From Streptomyces capitiformicae (GTDB lineage Bacteria > Actinomycetota > Actinomycetes > Streptomycetales > Streptomycetaceae), in contig NZ_CP022161.1 of assembly GCF_002214185.1 (NCBI RefSeq), positions 5,587,486 to 5,651,485 on the forward strand: 64,000 bases of DNA, given 5' to 3'. Positions 51,077-59,409 of the stretch are shown one piece after another (positions within the stretch are counted from its first letter, which is position 1; each line of letters begins with the position of its first letter). The notes beneath the pieces were generated by a model. The model was given only the letters and a program-made list of their open reading frames with translations. It was not told the origin of the DNA and did no database searches. The position numbers and the translations under genes were made by a program.

Positions 51077-51985
51077 ATGATCAGCGTCGACGTGCACCAG
51101 CATCTGTGGACCCCCTCGCTGGTGGCGGCCCTGCGGTCCCGCCGTGAGCCGCCGTTCCTGGACGGCTGGACCCTGTTCCTGGACGGTGAGCCGCCGTACG
51201 AGGTCCCACCCGCCGACCACGATGTCGCCCGGCGCACGGAACTCGCCGCCGCGGACGGGCTCGGCCGGGTGCTCGTGTCGATGTCCGCGCCGATCGGCGT
51301 CGAGTGGCTGCCGTCGGCCGAGGCCCGGCCCCTGCTCGACGCCTATCACGAGGGCGCCGCCGCGCTGCCCGAGCCGTTCGGCGCCTGGGCGGCCGCCTGT
51401 GTCCGGGACATCGACGCGAGCGCGACGGCCAAGGACCTCGACCAGGGTTTCGTCGGCCTCCAGCTCCCAGCCAACGCCCTGGCCGACGCGACCGGTTACG
51501 CGCGCTGCGCCCCGCTGCTGGAACTCCTCGAAGGGCGGGACCTCCCGCTGTTCGTCCACCCGGGGCCCGCGGCCGCCGCGCCCGAAGGTCCCGGCTGGTG
51601 GCCCGCGATGGTCCCCTATGTACAGCAGATGCACGCCGCCTGGTTCGCCTTCCGGGCCTTCGGCCGGCCCCGCCATCCACGCCTGCGGGTGTGCTTCGCG
51701 CTGCTGGCCGGGCTCGCCCCACTGCACGGGGAGCGGTTCGCCGCCCGGGGCGACAAAGACACGGCCGGGGCCGATCCGAACGTGTTCGTCGAGACCTCCT
51801 CGTACGGCCCGACCGCCGTCGACGCGGTCGTCCGCGCCCTGGGTGTGGGCGCCGTCGTCCAGGGCTCGGACCGGCCCTACGGAGAGCCGCCGCACCACCC
51901 CGGTTTCGGCCTGGGCGGCGCCGCCGCGTACGCCTTTCGCATCGCCAATCCCCGGCGGCTGCTCACCGGGAGGGAGTCAACTTGA
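51077..51985 (+). CDS. Amidohydrolase-family (PF04909) metal hydrolase
   Basis: 302 residues from ATG 51077 (GGGAGGAG 5 bases upstream). A TIM-barrel metal hydrolase of the 2-amino-3-carboxymuconate semialdehyde decarboxylase/uronate-isomerase-like type. VDVHQHLW gives the first two metal-binding histidines, LPLFVHPGP a third and VVQGSDRPYGEP the Asp. The C-terminus ends NPRRLLTGREST with the stop TGA at the junction with the IS element, so its last codons may have been set by the insertion. Divergent from the osmolyte operon. The substrate is unknown. Confidence 0.83.
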   Translation: MISVDVHQHLWTPSLVAALRSRREPPFLDGWTLFLDGEPPYEVPPADHDVARRTELAAADGLGRVLVSMSAPIGVEWLPSAEARPLLDAYHEGAAALPEPFGAWAAACVRDIDASATAKDLDQGFVGLQLPANALADATGYARCAPLLELLEGRDLPLFVHPGPAAAAPEGPGWWPAMVPYVQQMHAAWFAFRAFGRPRHPRLRVCFALLAGLAPLHGERFAARGDKDTAGADPNVFVETSSYGPTAVDAVVRALGVGAVVQGSDRPYGEPPHHPGFGLGGAAAYAFRIANPRRLLTGREST

Positions 51986-52130
51986 CCCGGCTCTGAAGGG
52001 CCGGGCTTGGAGGTAGTGCCCAACTGTCTGCTGGGTTGACTCCTCCGTCCAGACACCCCGTTATGGGGTGGCAGGGACGCGTGACTCACGCCCCGCGTTC
52101 CACACGCTCTCGCCACGGGTGGCGATGTTG
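51984..52130 (-). ncRNA. Predicted TnpB guide RNA (omega RNA / reRNA)
   Basis: TnpB proteins of this family use an RNA made from the tnpB 3' end and the element end. Here that stretch holds two hairpins, CCCC-GTTAT-GGGG (52056-52068) and the terminal GC stem (51986-52005), ending at the junction. The guide would be the first bases outside the element, beginning near GTTGACTCCC on the minus strand. Predicted by family analogy; boundaries are approximate. Confidence 0.4.
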
Positions 52131-53227
52131 TGGGAAGCGTTCCGGTCGGCGTGGGCAACGACCCCGCACCCCCGGCAGATGAATAGTCCCTGGTCGACAC
52201 GGCTGCGTTTGTCGACGTGGCCGCACTCGGCGCATGTCTGGGACGTGTACGCGGGATCGACGAAGACCAGGGGCACGCCTGCCCGCTTGGCCTTGTAGAC
52301 GATGAAGTCTGCGAGCTGGGCGAAGGACCAGGAGTGGAGCGCGACCCGTTGGGGCTTGCGGAGCCGTACCCTCTGCCGGATTCCCTTGAGTTCTTCCAGG
52401 GAGATCCCGGCCGAGGTGCGTTCAGCCTCGGTCACGATCGTCTTGGCGATGATGTGGTTGGTGTTCTTGACGTGCCGCGCCTCGCGGCGGGAGCGCTCCT
52501 TGAGCCGGCGCTTGGCGGACTTGGTGCGCTTCTTCTGGAGCTTGGCCCGCAGGGCAAGCTGCCTCTTGCGATACCGGTTCAGGGCGCGTCCGGCGGCCTG
52601 GTAGCCGGTGGATGCGGTGGCGATGTCGACGATGCCGAGGTCCACGCCGATGAAGCCGTCCGGCTCGTACGTCTCGGCCTCGACAACCTCGCACGTGGCG
52701 ATCAGATAGAAGACGCCGTCACGCTCGATCAGGTCGGACTCGCCCTTGCGGTACTGCTGGAGCACCTTGAGCGCGTTTGCCGAGCACACGAACCGTACGC
52801 CCTTCAACCGGCCTTCGGTGGTCCAGATCGAGACCGTCCGCTGGTCGTACTGCCAGCTCAAACACCGGTCGTCATACGGCTGCGCGGCATCGGGACGGAA
52901 CGTGATCGGCTTCGACTCCGCCTTGCGGCGGCGCTTCGACTTCGGCTTGCCGAGGTTCCCGGCCCGGATGTTCGCCCTCAAGGTGGTGTAGGCGTCGCGC
53001 ACCTTCTTGATGGTGTGCTGGGCGGCCTGCGCCCCGAGACCTTCGGCCTTCAGACGCGGGTAGGTGTGCTTGCGCAGGTCGTACTCACGTGGCACCCCGT
53101 GGGCGAACGCCACTTCGGAGACCCAGCACGCCAGATCGTTGACCGTGCGCAGGGTCGCGGACAGCGCGGCGGCCTGCTCGGCCTCCGGCATCAGCTTCAC
53201 CTGCGTCACGATCTTCACGACGATCAC
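52061..53227 (-). CDS. tnpB: TnpB RNA-guided nuclease (IS605 OrfB)
   Basis: 388 residues from GTG 53227. The RuvC catalytic residues are in place: Asp in GVDLGIVDIATA, Glu in ISLEELKGI and Asp in HADRNASHNIA. The zinc ribbon is CAECGHVDKRSRVDQG and ICRGCG. The basic N-terminal half (KPKSKRRRKAESK) would bind RNA. No frameshift or stop is seen, so it could be an active RNA-guided DNA nuclease, the ancestor type of Cas12. It protects the element by cutting empty donor sites. Divergent from tnpA. Confidence 0.93.
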   Translation of the reverse strand: MIVVKIVTQVKLMPEAEQAAALSATLRTVNDLACWVSEVAFAHGVPREYDLRKHTYPRLKAEGLGAQAAQHTIKKVRDAYTTLRANIRAGNLGKPKSKRRRKAESKPITFRPDAAQPYDDRCLSWQYDQRTVSIWTTEGRLKGVRFVCSANALKVLQQYRKGESDLIERDGVFYLIATCEVVEAETYEPDGFIGVDLGIVDIATASTGYQAAGRALNRYRKRQLALRAKLQKKRTKSAKRRLKERSRREARHVKNTNHIIAKTIVTEAERTSAGISLEELKGIRQRVRLRKPQRVALHSWSFAQLADFIVYKAKRAGVPLVFVDPAYTSQTCAECGHVDKRSRVDQGLFICRGCGVVAHADRNASHNIATRGESVWNAGRESRVPATP

Positions 53228-53244
53228 CGTACTACAGTTGATCT

Positions 53245-53673
53245 ATGTCACCACGCTGGGAGCAAAACCCCAACATTCGCAGGGGTCGTACGGTCGTCCA
53301 CACCCTCCACGCCCACTTGGTCTTCACACCCAAGTACCGGCGCGGACCGTTCACCGACGAGATCCTTACGCGCTGCGAAGAGATCATGCGGGCCGTGTGC
53401 GCCGACTTCGAAACCGAGCTGGTGGAGTTCAACGGCGAGCGTGATCACGTCCACCTGCTCGTGCACTACCCGCCCAAGGTCGCCATCTCGCGGTTGGTCG
53501 GCTCCCTCAAGGGGGTGTCCGCCCGCAGGCTCCGCCAGGAGTTCCCCGGCCACATCCGCAAGTACCTGTGGGGCGACCACTTCTGGTCCCCGTCCTACTT
53601 CGCCGCATCCTGCGGCGGCGCACCGCTAGAGATCCTCAAGGAGTACATCGAGAACCAGAAGCGAACCGACTGA
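53245..53673 (+). CDS. tnpA: IS200-type Y1 transposase TnpA
   Basis: 142 residues from ATG 53245. An HUH single-strand transposase with the metal-binding HxH as DHVHLLVHYPP (residues about 67-77) and catalytic Tyr in EYIENQ near the C-terminus. LVFTPKYRRGPF and YLWGDHFWSPSYFAAS are family hallmarks. It excises and inserts the element as single-stranded DNA at hairpin ends. Probably functional. Confidence 0.95.
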   Translation: MSPRWEQNPNIRRGRTVVHTLHAHLVFTPKYRRGPFTDEILTRCEEIMRAVCADFETELVEFNGERDHVHLLVHYPPKVAISRLVGSLKGVSARRLRQEFPGHIRKYLWGDHFWSPSYFAASCGGAPLEILKEYIENQKRTD

Positions 53674-53799
53674 GGGCAACAGTGCAGACCCGTGCGCCCG
53701 TGCAGGTCACCCCTGTCTTGAGAAGCGCTTCCTCCCGGGCGTGAACGCCCGGGGTTCCGCGCTAGATCATGCTGAAAGCCCACCAACGAGGTGCGGCGG

Positions 53800-55242
53800 T
53801 CAGCGGCCGGGGCGGATCAGCCCCGTCAGGTAGCGCCACAGCGACGAGCGCCGGCGGGCTGACGGGTCCGGCAGCACGCTCTCGGGAGACTCCGCGTCCG
53901 GCTCCGCCGCGGACTCCGGCGTCGGCTCCGCTGCCAGGCTGTCGACCGGCGGTCGCTCGGGGGTGGCGGCCAGTTCGTACCGTACGGGCAGCGAGCGCAG
54001 CCCCCGCATGAACGGGGAGGAGCGCCACGGGAGTTGGTCGACGGGGAGGGCGAGGTCCAGATGCGCGAACCGTTCGAAGAGGCGGCCGACGCCGACCGCG
54101 GCGACCGTCGAGGCGAGTTCGCGCGCCGGGCACTGGCGGCGGCCGGCGCCCCAGGAGAGGTGGGCCCGGGTGCTGACGGTGGTGCTCGGCGCCACGTGGT
54201 CGGCGAACAGGGGGTCGGCGTGCGCGGCGGCGGAGGAGACCCACACCGGGTCGCCCGCGCGGATCGTGTAGTTGCCGAGCGGGGTGTCCTCGGTCGCGAA
54301 GCGCGGGACGAAGTTCACCAGGGGTGGCTTGCGCATGACAACACGGTTCATGGTCTCCCGGACCATCCCGGCGGACAGGCTGGCGCGCACGCTGCTCTCG
54401 CCTGAGAGGACCTCGACGACCGTGTTGGATATGAGGATGCCGACGTGGTCGGAGGTCATGCCCAGCAGCATGAACAGCTCACGGGCCAGTTCGTCGAGCG
54501 AGAGGTCGGGGTGAGCGGCCAGCAGGTAGGAGGGGAAGTCCTCCCCCGGCGTCTTCAGCTTCGTCGCCGCGAGTTCGGCCAATGCCCCCAGCAGCCGTTG
54601 CAGGGCGGGTTCGGCGTCCGGGCCCGCGTCCAGCACGCGCCACATGTCCATGAGCGCGTCGTCGCCCTGGGAACCGGGAAAGCCGAGCAGATGGCTGGCC
54701 ACCATCAGCGGCAGCGGCCTGGAGAACTGGGCGGACAGGTCCGCGTGCCCCGTGGTGCCGGCCTGTCCGACCAGGGTGATCAGATCGTCGGCGTAGGCGG
54801 TGACGGCCGTCTTCAGCCGCTTCGCCTGCGGGTGGCGTGGGTCCTGGAACGGCTTCAGAGCCGCGTCCCACGCCGTGCGCAGCGTCCCGTATCCGGGGCC
54901 GCCCTGGATCAGTACGTGGTTGACCTCCAGGGACGGCCCGAGCGGCCAGTCGGCGGGCACCCGGCCCTCGGTGCGGGCCCGCCAGTTCTCCAGGCCCTTC
55001 GGCCACGCGCCGTCGTCCTGGAGCACCTGGAGCGCCTCGCGGTAGCCGAGGACAAGCCAGGCGGGTACGCCCAGCAGGTCGACCGGCGCCACCGCGCCGT
55101 GCCGCTGCCTCAGCCGCTCATAGACGAGGGAGGGACGCATCTCGTAGTCCCGTGTCAGCAGCGGCTGGGGATCCAGCTCCTCCAACCGAGTGTCGTCCGT
55201 GTTCACGGACCCGCTCTCGCCCCACCCGGATTCCACCGCCAT
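53800..55242 (-). CDS. Cytochrome P450, lacking a clear ExxR motif
   Basis: 480 residues from ATG 55242 (GGAGGGG upstream). GTG 55206 is an alternative. P450 fold: the I-helix LFMLLGMTSDHVGIL lacks the usual AGxET. The heme loop is LSWGAGRRQCPARELAST (Cys ligand present; the Gly two residues after Cys is Ala). In the K-helix region (MVRETMNRVVMRKPP) the conserved ExxR is not present in register: the expected Arg is Met or the first four are ETMN. Such changes occur in the conservon-linked P450s of Streptomyces (CYP157 group). An extra C-terminal tail (about 60 residues, rich in Pro/Glu) ends in SLWRYLTGLI. No ferredoxin or conservon genes are adjacent. Confidence 0.88.
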   Translation of the reverse strand: MAVESGWGESGSVNTDDTRLEELDPQPLLTRDYEMRPSLVYERLRQRHGAVAPVDLLGVPAWLVLGYREALQVLQDDGAWPKGLENWRARTEGRVPADWPLGPSLEVNHVLIQGGPGYGTLRTAWDAALKPFQDPRHPQAKRLKTAVTAYADDLITLVGQAGTTGHADLSAQFSRPLPLMVASHLLGFPGSQGDDALMDMWRVLDAGPDAEPALQRLLGALAELAATKLKTPGEDFPSYLLAAHPDLSLDELARELFMLLGMTSDHVGILISNTVVEVLSGESSVRASLSAGMVRETMNRVVMRKPPLVNFVPRFATEDTPLGNYTIRAGDPVWVSSAAAHADPLFADHVAPSTTVSTRAHLSWGAGRRQCPARELASTVAAVGVGRLFERFAHLDLALPVDQLPWRSSPFMRGLRSLPVRYELAATPERPPVDSLAAEPTPESAAEPDAESPESVLPDPSARRRSSLWRYLTGLIRPGR

Positions 55243-55395
55243 GCCGCCGCCCCTCCGACACTCCCCGTACCGGCACACCTTCAGCCGGTAGCCGGAAACC
55301 GTGGGGACCCTACCCCAGGCCCCACCGTGCGGTGAACGATGGGGTCACTACTGGTAGGGGGAACTCCTCCCACCTGTCCCGATGTGCCGGGAAGG

Positions 55396-56016
55396 TCAGT
55401 TCCCGCCGCGGGCGGCCTTGACGAACGCGGCGATCAGGGCGGGGTCCTTGACGCCTCGGCTCTGCTCCACGCCGCTGGAGACGTCGACGCCCCAGGGCCG
55501 CGTGGCGTCGACGGCGTCCCGTACGTTGTCCGGGGTGAGGCCGCCGGCGAGGATCCACCTCTCCCCGGCGCCGGCCAGCGTCTTCCTGGACCAGTCCCAG
55601 GCGATGCCGGAGCCGGGCACGGGGGCGTCGAGGAGGAGCATGTCCTCGCCCATCTCCCCGCAGCGCGGCACGGAGTCGCCGAACGCCGCGGCGCGGATCA
55701 GCGTCCAGCCGCCCGTCGCCAGGTCGTCGTAGTAGCCGCGGTCCTCCGGGCCGTGCAGCTGAACGGCCCGGATGCCCGAGTCGGTGGCCAGGGAGCGTAC
55801 GTCGTCGAGGGGTTCGTCGCGGAAGACGCCGACCGTCAGGACATGCTCCGGTACGCGATCGCACAGCCGTGCGGCGGTGCTCGCGTCGATACGGCGCGGG
55901 CTGGCCGAGAAGACGAACCCGATGGCGTCGGCGCCCGCCTCGACGGCCGTGTCGACGTCACGCTCGGTCTTCAGTCCGCAGATCTTGATGAACAGGGGGT
56001 CATGGGAGTCGCTCAC
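55396..56016 (-). CDS. trpF: Phosphoribosylanthranilate isomerase
   Basis: Third step of tryptophan biosynthesis from chorismate, 206 residues. GTG 56016 chosen over ATG 56034. TIM barrel with FIKICGLKTERDVDTAVEAGADAIGFVF (catalytic Cys in KICGLK), VGVFRDEP, AVQLHGPED, LLLDAPVPGSG (catalytic Asp) and ILAGGLTPDNV with a phosphate loop GVDVSSGVEQSRGVKDP. In Streptomyces the tryptophan genes are scattered, and some species supply the step with PriA. This copy is a normal stand-alone TrpF. Confidence 0.95.
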   Translation of the reverse strand: MSDSHDPLFIKICGLKTERDVDTAVEAGADAIGFVFSASPRRIDASTAARLCDRVPEHVLTVGVFRDEPLDDVRSLATDSGIRAVQLHGPEDRGYYDDLATGGWTLIRAAAFGDSVPRCGEMGEDMLLLDAPVPGSGIAWDWSRKTLAGAGERWILAGGLTPDNVRDAVDATRPWGVDVSSGVEQSRGVKDPALIAAFVKAARGGN

Positions 56017-56079
56017 GGCCCTAGCCTGCCGCATCGGCCGACGGGAGGCACGGGCGTCTCGCGATGTCGGCTCCCTGCC

Positions 56080-57318
56080 TCAGTTCCACGCTCCGGACAG
56101 GCGCCGGGTGACGATCGCGCTGAGGGCCCGTACGCCGTGTGTCGAGCCGGGGTCGATGCCGGTGAGTTCCCGGACCCGGCGCAGGCGGTAGTCCAGGGTG
56201 CGGGCGTGGACGTTGAGAGCCGCAGCCGTGGCCCCGCGGTGCATGTCGTGGAGGTAGTAGGCGTCGAGCGTGACGAGGAGGTCCGGACCCTGTTCGAGGT
56301 GTCGCGCCACCGTGCGGAGCCAGTCGTCGGCGAACGGCAGGTCCGCGACGGCGAGTTCGACGAACACATCGGCCACCGTGTGCGGTCGCAATCCGGCGGA
56401 GGCCCGGCGCAACGGGGCCGCCCTGCTGATCCGCCGGGCGCGGTCGAGGGCGTCGGCGAGCTCGGACCGCTGTGCGGTGGCGGTGCCGACGGCACAGGGC
56501 CGGCCCAGGGTCCCGGCGAAGTCCCGTACGAGGTCGAGTACGGCTTCGGGAATCGCGTCGGGGACGTCGTACGGCACCTCGGTTTCCGTCGCGCCGGTCT
56601 TCAGGGGAACCAGGGCGATCAGTTCACCGCCCCGCTCTCCACCCTCGGGGCACCACATGACCGGGGCCCGATGAATTTTCACCAGGGCCTCTATATCGCT
56701 TTCCAGGGCGCGATCACCGGTGGGACGGTCCGGCACTCGGATCACCGTCACCGCGTAGCATTCGGGTAATTCCATGCCCACGGCCGTCGCGAGTTCCGCT
56801 GCCATGGAATCCTCGGTCACGAGTGCTCGGGTCAGCAGGGCGATCTGCTCGACATACGGCAGGCGACGCCGTAGTACGGTCACGAATCCCTGGCTGTAGG
56901 CGCTGATTCCGCGTTCGCCCTGCGGGGCGAACCAGCCCATCATCCGCATGAGTTCGTCGACGCCGCCGCCCCGCTGGGCGTCGGTCGCCTCGTTGATGTC
57001 GCGCAGCATGAGCGCGGTGTGCAGCCGCAGGACCCGCTGCCGCGCGTCGAGCGACATCCCGGCCCCGGCCCGCAACTCGCCGATCGCGGCGATGTAGTCG
57101 AGATCGTCCGCGCTCAACTCGGTGTTGTCCGGTGAGAGTTCGATGGTACGGCGGCGCAACCACACCGCGTACTCCAGCGTCTCGTCCCGCGCCCGGCGGT
57201 TCGTCTCCAGGAAGGCGAACTCCGGGATCTCACGTCTGTATGCCTCGACCTCCCGGCGGGCGTTGGTCGACGCCCGCCGGGCCAGTTCGGCGAAGAGGGT
57301 CCCCATGGGCGCGAGCAT
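56080..57318 (-). CDS. PucR-family transcriptional regulator with a TTA codon
   Basis: 412 residues from ATG 57318. The C-terminal PucR HTH (HTH_30) is clear (ATAAALNVHARTLDYRLRRVRELTGIDPGSTHGVRAL). A central GGDEF-like region (about 190-320) and an N-terminal helical part (RRREIPEFAFLETN, LDARQRVLRLHTALMLRDINEATDAQR) precede it. One TTA codon (56769-56767 on the minus strand, in GMELPEC) should make its translation depend on bldA. Relatives control purine, gamma-aminobutyrate or morphogenesis genes. The target is unknown. The DUF4394 gene is divergent after 312 bp. Confidence 0.9.
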   Translation of the reverse strand: MLAPMGTLFAELARRASTNARREVEAYRREIPEFAFLETNRRARDETLEYAVWLRRRTIELSPDNTELSADDLDYIAAIGELRAGAGMSLDARQRVLRLHTALMLRDINEATDAQRGGGVDELMRMMGWFAPQGERGISAYSQGFVTVLRRRLPYVEQIALLTRALVTEDSMAAELATAVGMELPECYAVTVIRVPDRPTGDRALESDIEALVKIHRAPVMWCPEGGERGGELIALVPLKTGATETEVPYDVPDAIPEAVLDLVRDFAGTLGRPCAVGTATAQRSELADALDRARRISRAAPLRRASAGLRPHTVADVFVELAVADLPFADDWLRTVARHLEQGPDLLVTLDAYYLHDMHRGATAAALNVHARTLDYRLRRVRELTGIDPGSTHGVRALSAIVTRRLSGAWN

Positions 57319-57630
57319 GTCATCCCCGCCGAACAGGTCGACAGGCGAAAACCGGACGACCCTTTTATCACTTCGCGTAAATCGACGACGAACGCGTTGC
57401 CCGCACTTTTGTCACAGTGCGCAAAATTCCCGGATCGAGGCTTTCCCATCGTTAGCTCCGCTTGTGGAGGGAGTGTGAAGTGGGCTTAATGGGAGCCGCG
57501 TCCACGCCCGAGGGGGAACACCGCAGTCGGCATTCCGGCAGGACCGGCGGTCGACGGTATGGGCGGAGGTGCGCAAATTTCTCATCTGCGCGCCACCAGA
57601 TGGCGTTTCTTCAAACGGGAGGGAAAGAAG
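57319..57630. promoter_or_regulatory. 312-bp divergent intergenic region (pucR / DUF4394 gene)
   Basis: Must contain both promoters. It is less GC-rich than the genes. AT-rich patches (near 57361-57371 and 57407-57427) could hold -10 elements. TTGTGG (57461-57466) is a possible -35. I see no clear operator. GGGAGGG just before 57631 is the ribosome-binding site of the DUF4394 gene. Confidence 0.4.
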
Positions 57631-58521
57631 ATGAAATCAGGTATGCGAAAGAGAATCGCGGCGACGTTCGCGGTCATGGCCACGTCGACGGCGCTCCTGC
57701 TGAGCGCCCCGGGCTCCGCCTCGGCCGCGCCCGCCGCCACCCCCAGCCTGCGCGCCTTCGGGATCACCGGTGACGGCACCCTGATGGCCGCGTTCTGGAC
57801 CGACCGGCCCGACGTGCTCAACTGGGTCAGGACCGTCACCGGCCTCAGCGGTGACACGGGCCTGGTCGGCATCGACTTCCGGGTCCAGGACGGCCTGATG
57901 TACGGCGTCGGCAACAAGGGCGGCATCTACACGATCAAGACGCCGACAGGCACCCAGGACGTCGTCGTCACCAAGGTGTCCCAGCTCCAGTACGCACTGC
58001 ACGGCACGAACTTCGGCGTCGACTTCAACCCGGCCGCCGACCGGCTGCGCGTGATCAGCGACAACGGCCAGAACCTGCGGCACAACCTCAACGACCACAC
58101 GACCATCCAGGACCTGAACCTCACCACCCCGGGCATCGAGGGCACGACCAAGGGTGTCTCCGCGGCCGCTTACACGAACAACGACCTCAACGCGACCACC
58201 GCGACCACCCTGTTCGACGTCAACACGACCAGCGACCAGGTCGTCATCCAGTCCCCGGCCAACAACGGCACCCTGGCCCCGACCGGCAGCCTCGGCATCG
58301 ACGCCCAGATCAACGCCGGCATGGACATCTACAGCACGCTGAGCGGCGGCAAGACGGTCGACAACATGGCCTTCGCCTCCCTCACCGCGGCCGGCGCCGG
58401 CTCGCCGTCGCTGTATACGATCAACCTCTTCACCGGCCAGGCCACCCTCGTGAACGACGCCGCCAAGTCCAAGTTCCCCCTGAACATCACGGACGTGGCG
58501 GTCTCCCTCACCGGCAGCTGA
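57631..58521 (+). CDS. Secreted DUF4394-domain protein
   Basis: 296 residues from ATG 57631 (GGGAGGGAAAGAAG upstream). An alternative ATG 57643 is in frame. A signal peptide (MRKRIAATFAVMATSTALLLSAPGSASAA) precedes a DUF4394 beta-propeller-like domain (VDFNPAADRLRVISDNGQNLRHNLN, AAYTNNDLNATTATTLFDVNTTSDQVVIQSPANNGTLAPTG). Function unknown. The family is secreted and sometimes carries terminal anchor repeats, which are absent here. A strong terminator follows. Confidence 0.9.
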   Translation: MKSGMRKRIAATFAVMATSTALLLSAPGSASAAPAATPSLRAFGITGDGTLMAAFWTDRPDVLNWVRTVTGLSGDTGLVGIDFRVQDGLMYGVGNKGGIYTIKTPTGTQDVVVTKVSQLQYALHGTNFGVDFNPAADRLRVISDNGQNLRHNLNDHTTIQDLNLTTPGIEGTTKGVSAAAYTNNDLNATTATTLFDVNTTSDQVVIQSPANNGTLAPTGSLGIDAQINAGMDIYSTLSGGKTVDNMAFASLTAAGAGSPSLYTINLFTGQATLVNDAAKSKFPLNITDVAVSLTGS

Positions 58522-58544
58522 GCCCCGTCGGCAGGATCACCCCT

Positions 58545-58575
58545 CGCCGCGGCCCGGCCATTCCGGGCCGCGGCG
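58545..58575 (+). terminator. Strong terminator after the DUF4394 gene
   Basis: A perfect 13-bp GC stem (58545-58557 with 58563-58575) with a 5-base loop CCATT, followed by TTGTCG, 23 bp after the stop. Confidence 0.85.
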
Positions 58576-58596
58576 TTGTCGTGGCCGACGGGTACG

Positions 58597-58860
58597 TCAT
58601 ACCGGTCGGCGTCCCTCCGCCGTAGCCACGGCGAACCCGGCGATCCATGCCGGGACGGCCTCGTAGAACCGGGACGTCATCGCGTACGGCCCGGTGGCGG
58701 CGAGGGAGGCGAACGCGGCGATCCACATTCGGACCTCGTGGGCGGAACCGCCGGCCTCCTTCGCCATGCCCTCCACGGTCCAGGAGTCGAACTCGGCGAG
58801 TTCGCCGCGCTCCAGGTGGTCGAGGAGCCGGTTGTCCCAGGCGGGGTTGATGGGGATCAT
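58597..58860 (-). pseudogene. LigB-type extradiol dioxygenase, C-terminal fragment
   Basis: 87 residues from ATG 58860, without a good ribosome-binding site. The sequence (INPAWDNRLLDHLERGELAE, SAHEVRMWIAAFASLAAT, FYEAVPAWIAGFAVATAEG) reads as the C-terminus of a LigB/protocatechuate 4,5-dioxygenase-like subunit. The catalytic N-terminal domain (about 180-200 residues) is missing. Only debris lies upstream. A single-domain small protein is less likely. Confidence 0.6.
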
Positions 58861-59402
58861 CGCGGTGGACCCGGCGGCGTAGTCGCGGCCCGCCTGGACG
58901 ACCCGCTGCTCGCCCTCCGCGCCCCTTTGAGGCCTGCGGCCTCAGAGGCGTGCGGTCTCAACCGGGTCGGAAATGCCGGCGGCCGACGGGCAGGCATCGT
59001 GCCTGTGCCGTCGGCCGTCTTGGTGGGGCGGGAGGTGGGGTCAGCGGGGCATGTCGTCAGGGCTGTGGGGACGTCGGCCAGCCAGGAGGGTTCCGCGGTG
59101 AACAGGACCACGGTGCCGGTCGGGAGGTCCGCCTCGGTGACCCGGCGGAAGCCGCCGGCCTCGAAGGCGCCCTGTGCGGCGGTGTCGTCCTCAGCCGGTG
59201 CTGCGACAACGCGGCGGCAGAGCGGGGCGGCGGCGAAGAGCGCGGTGACGAGGCCGTTCAGGGAGCGGCCGACCAGGGGCTGGGCGGTCTCCCCAGCCGT
59301 CGGCTCCACGGCGATGTCGTGGCCGCCGTACGGGTAGCAGACGCGCAATGGGGGGTCTCGCACGCGGTGGAACCTCACGTCGATGGCGAGAGGTGTGATC
59401 AC
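58857..59402 (-). CDS. GNAT-like hypothetical protein, possibly frameshifted at the 3' end
   Basis: Up to 181 residues from GTG 59402, 7 bp after the acyl-CoA synthetase stop, so part of that operon. GRSLNGLVTALFAAAPLCRRVVAAPAEDDTAAQGAFEAGGFRRV resembles the acetyl-CoA-binding half of a short GNAT. The N-terminal half is shorter than usual. From about 59060 the frame becomes Arg/Pro-rich and passes through a large hairpin (58981-59016), while the +1 frame reads DDMPR and stops soon after. A one-base frameshift near 59060 would restore an end before the terminator. Confidence 0.5.
   Translation of the reverse strand: MITPLAIDVRFHRVRDPPLRVCYPYGGHDIAVEPTAGETAQPLVGRSLNGLVTALFAAAPLCRRVVAAPAEDDTAAQGAFEAGGFRRVTEADLPTGTVVLFTAEPSWLADVPTALTTCPADPTSRPTKTADGTGTMPARRPPAFPTRLRPHASEAAGLKGARRASSGSSRRAATTPPGPPR
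58981..59016. terminator. Nested hairpin, probable terminator of the acyl-CoA synthetase operon
   Basis: The outer stem GGCCGACGG/CCGTCGGCC (58981-58989 and 59008-59016) encloses a second stem CAGGCA/TGCCTG (58991-58996 and 59000-59005). It sits inside the open 3' extension of the GNAT-like gene, an argument for the frameshift. Confidence 0.7.
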
Positions 59403-59409
59403 GGCGGTG

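Larger units (their letters stand above)
51980..53765. mobile_element. IS200/IS605-family insertion sequence with divergent tnpA and tnpB
   Basis: About 1.8 kb. It carries tnpB on the minus strand and tnpA on the plus strand, 17 bp apart, like IS605. The ends have subterminal hairpins rather than inverted repeats. At the left end CCCGGC and GCCGGG (51986-51991 and 52000-52005) pair. At the right end CCCGGGCG and CGCCCGGG (53734-53741 and 53746-53753) pair around TGAA. A palindrome GAAGCGCTTC lies at 53722-53731. Both genes are intact. Exact ends are estimates. Confidence 0.85.

Noticed and set aside
57319..57630. tRNA or small RNA gene in the 312-bp gap
   Set aside because: I could not fold a cloverleaf or find a strong stem-loop with the right spacing.
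57462..57773. Short plus-strand frame in the pucR / DUF4394 intergenic region
   Set aside because: No ribosome-binding site; it overlaps the signal-peptide region of the real gene in another frame and has no conserved features.
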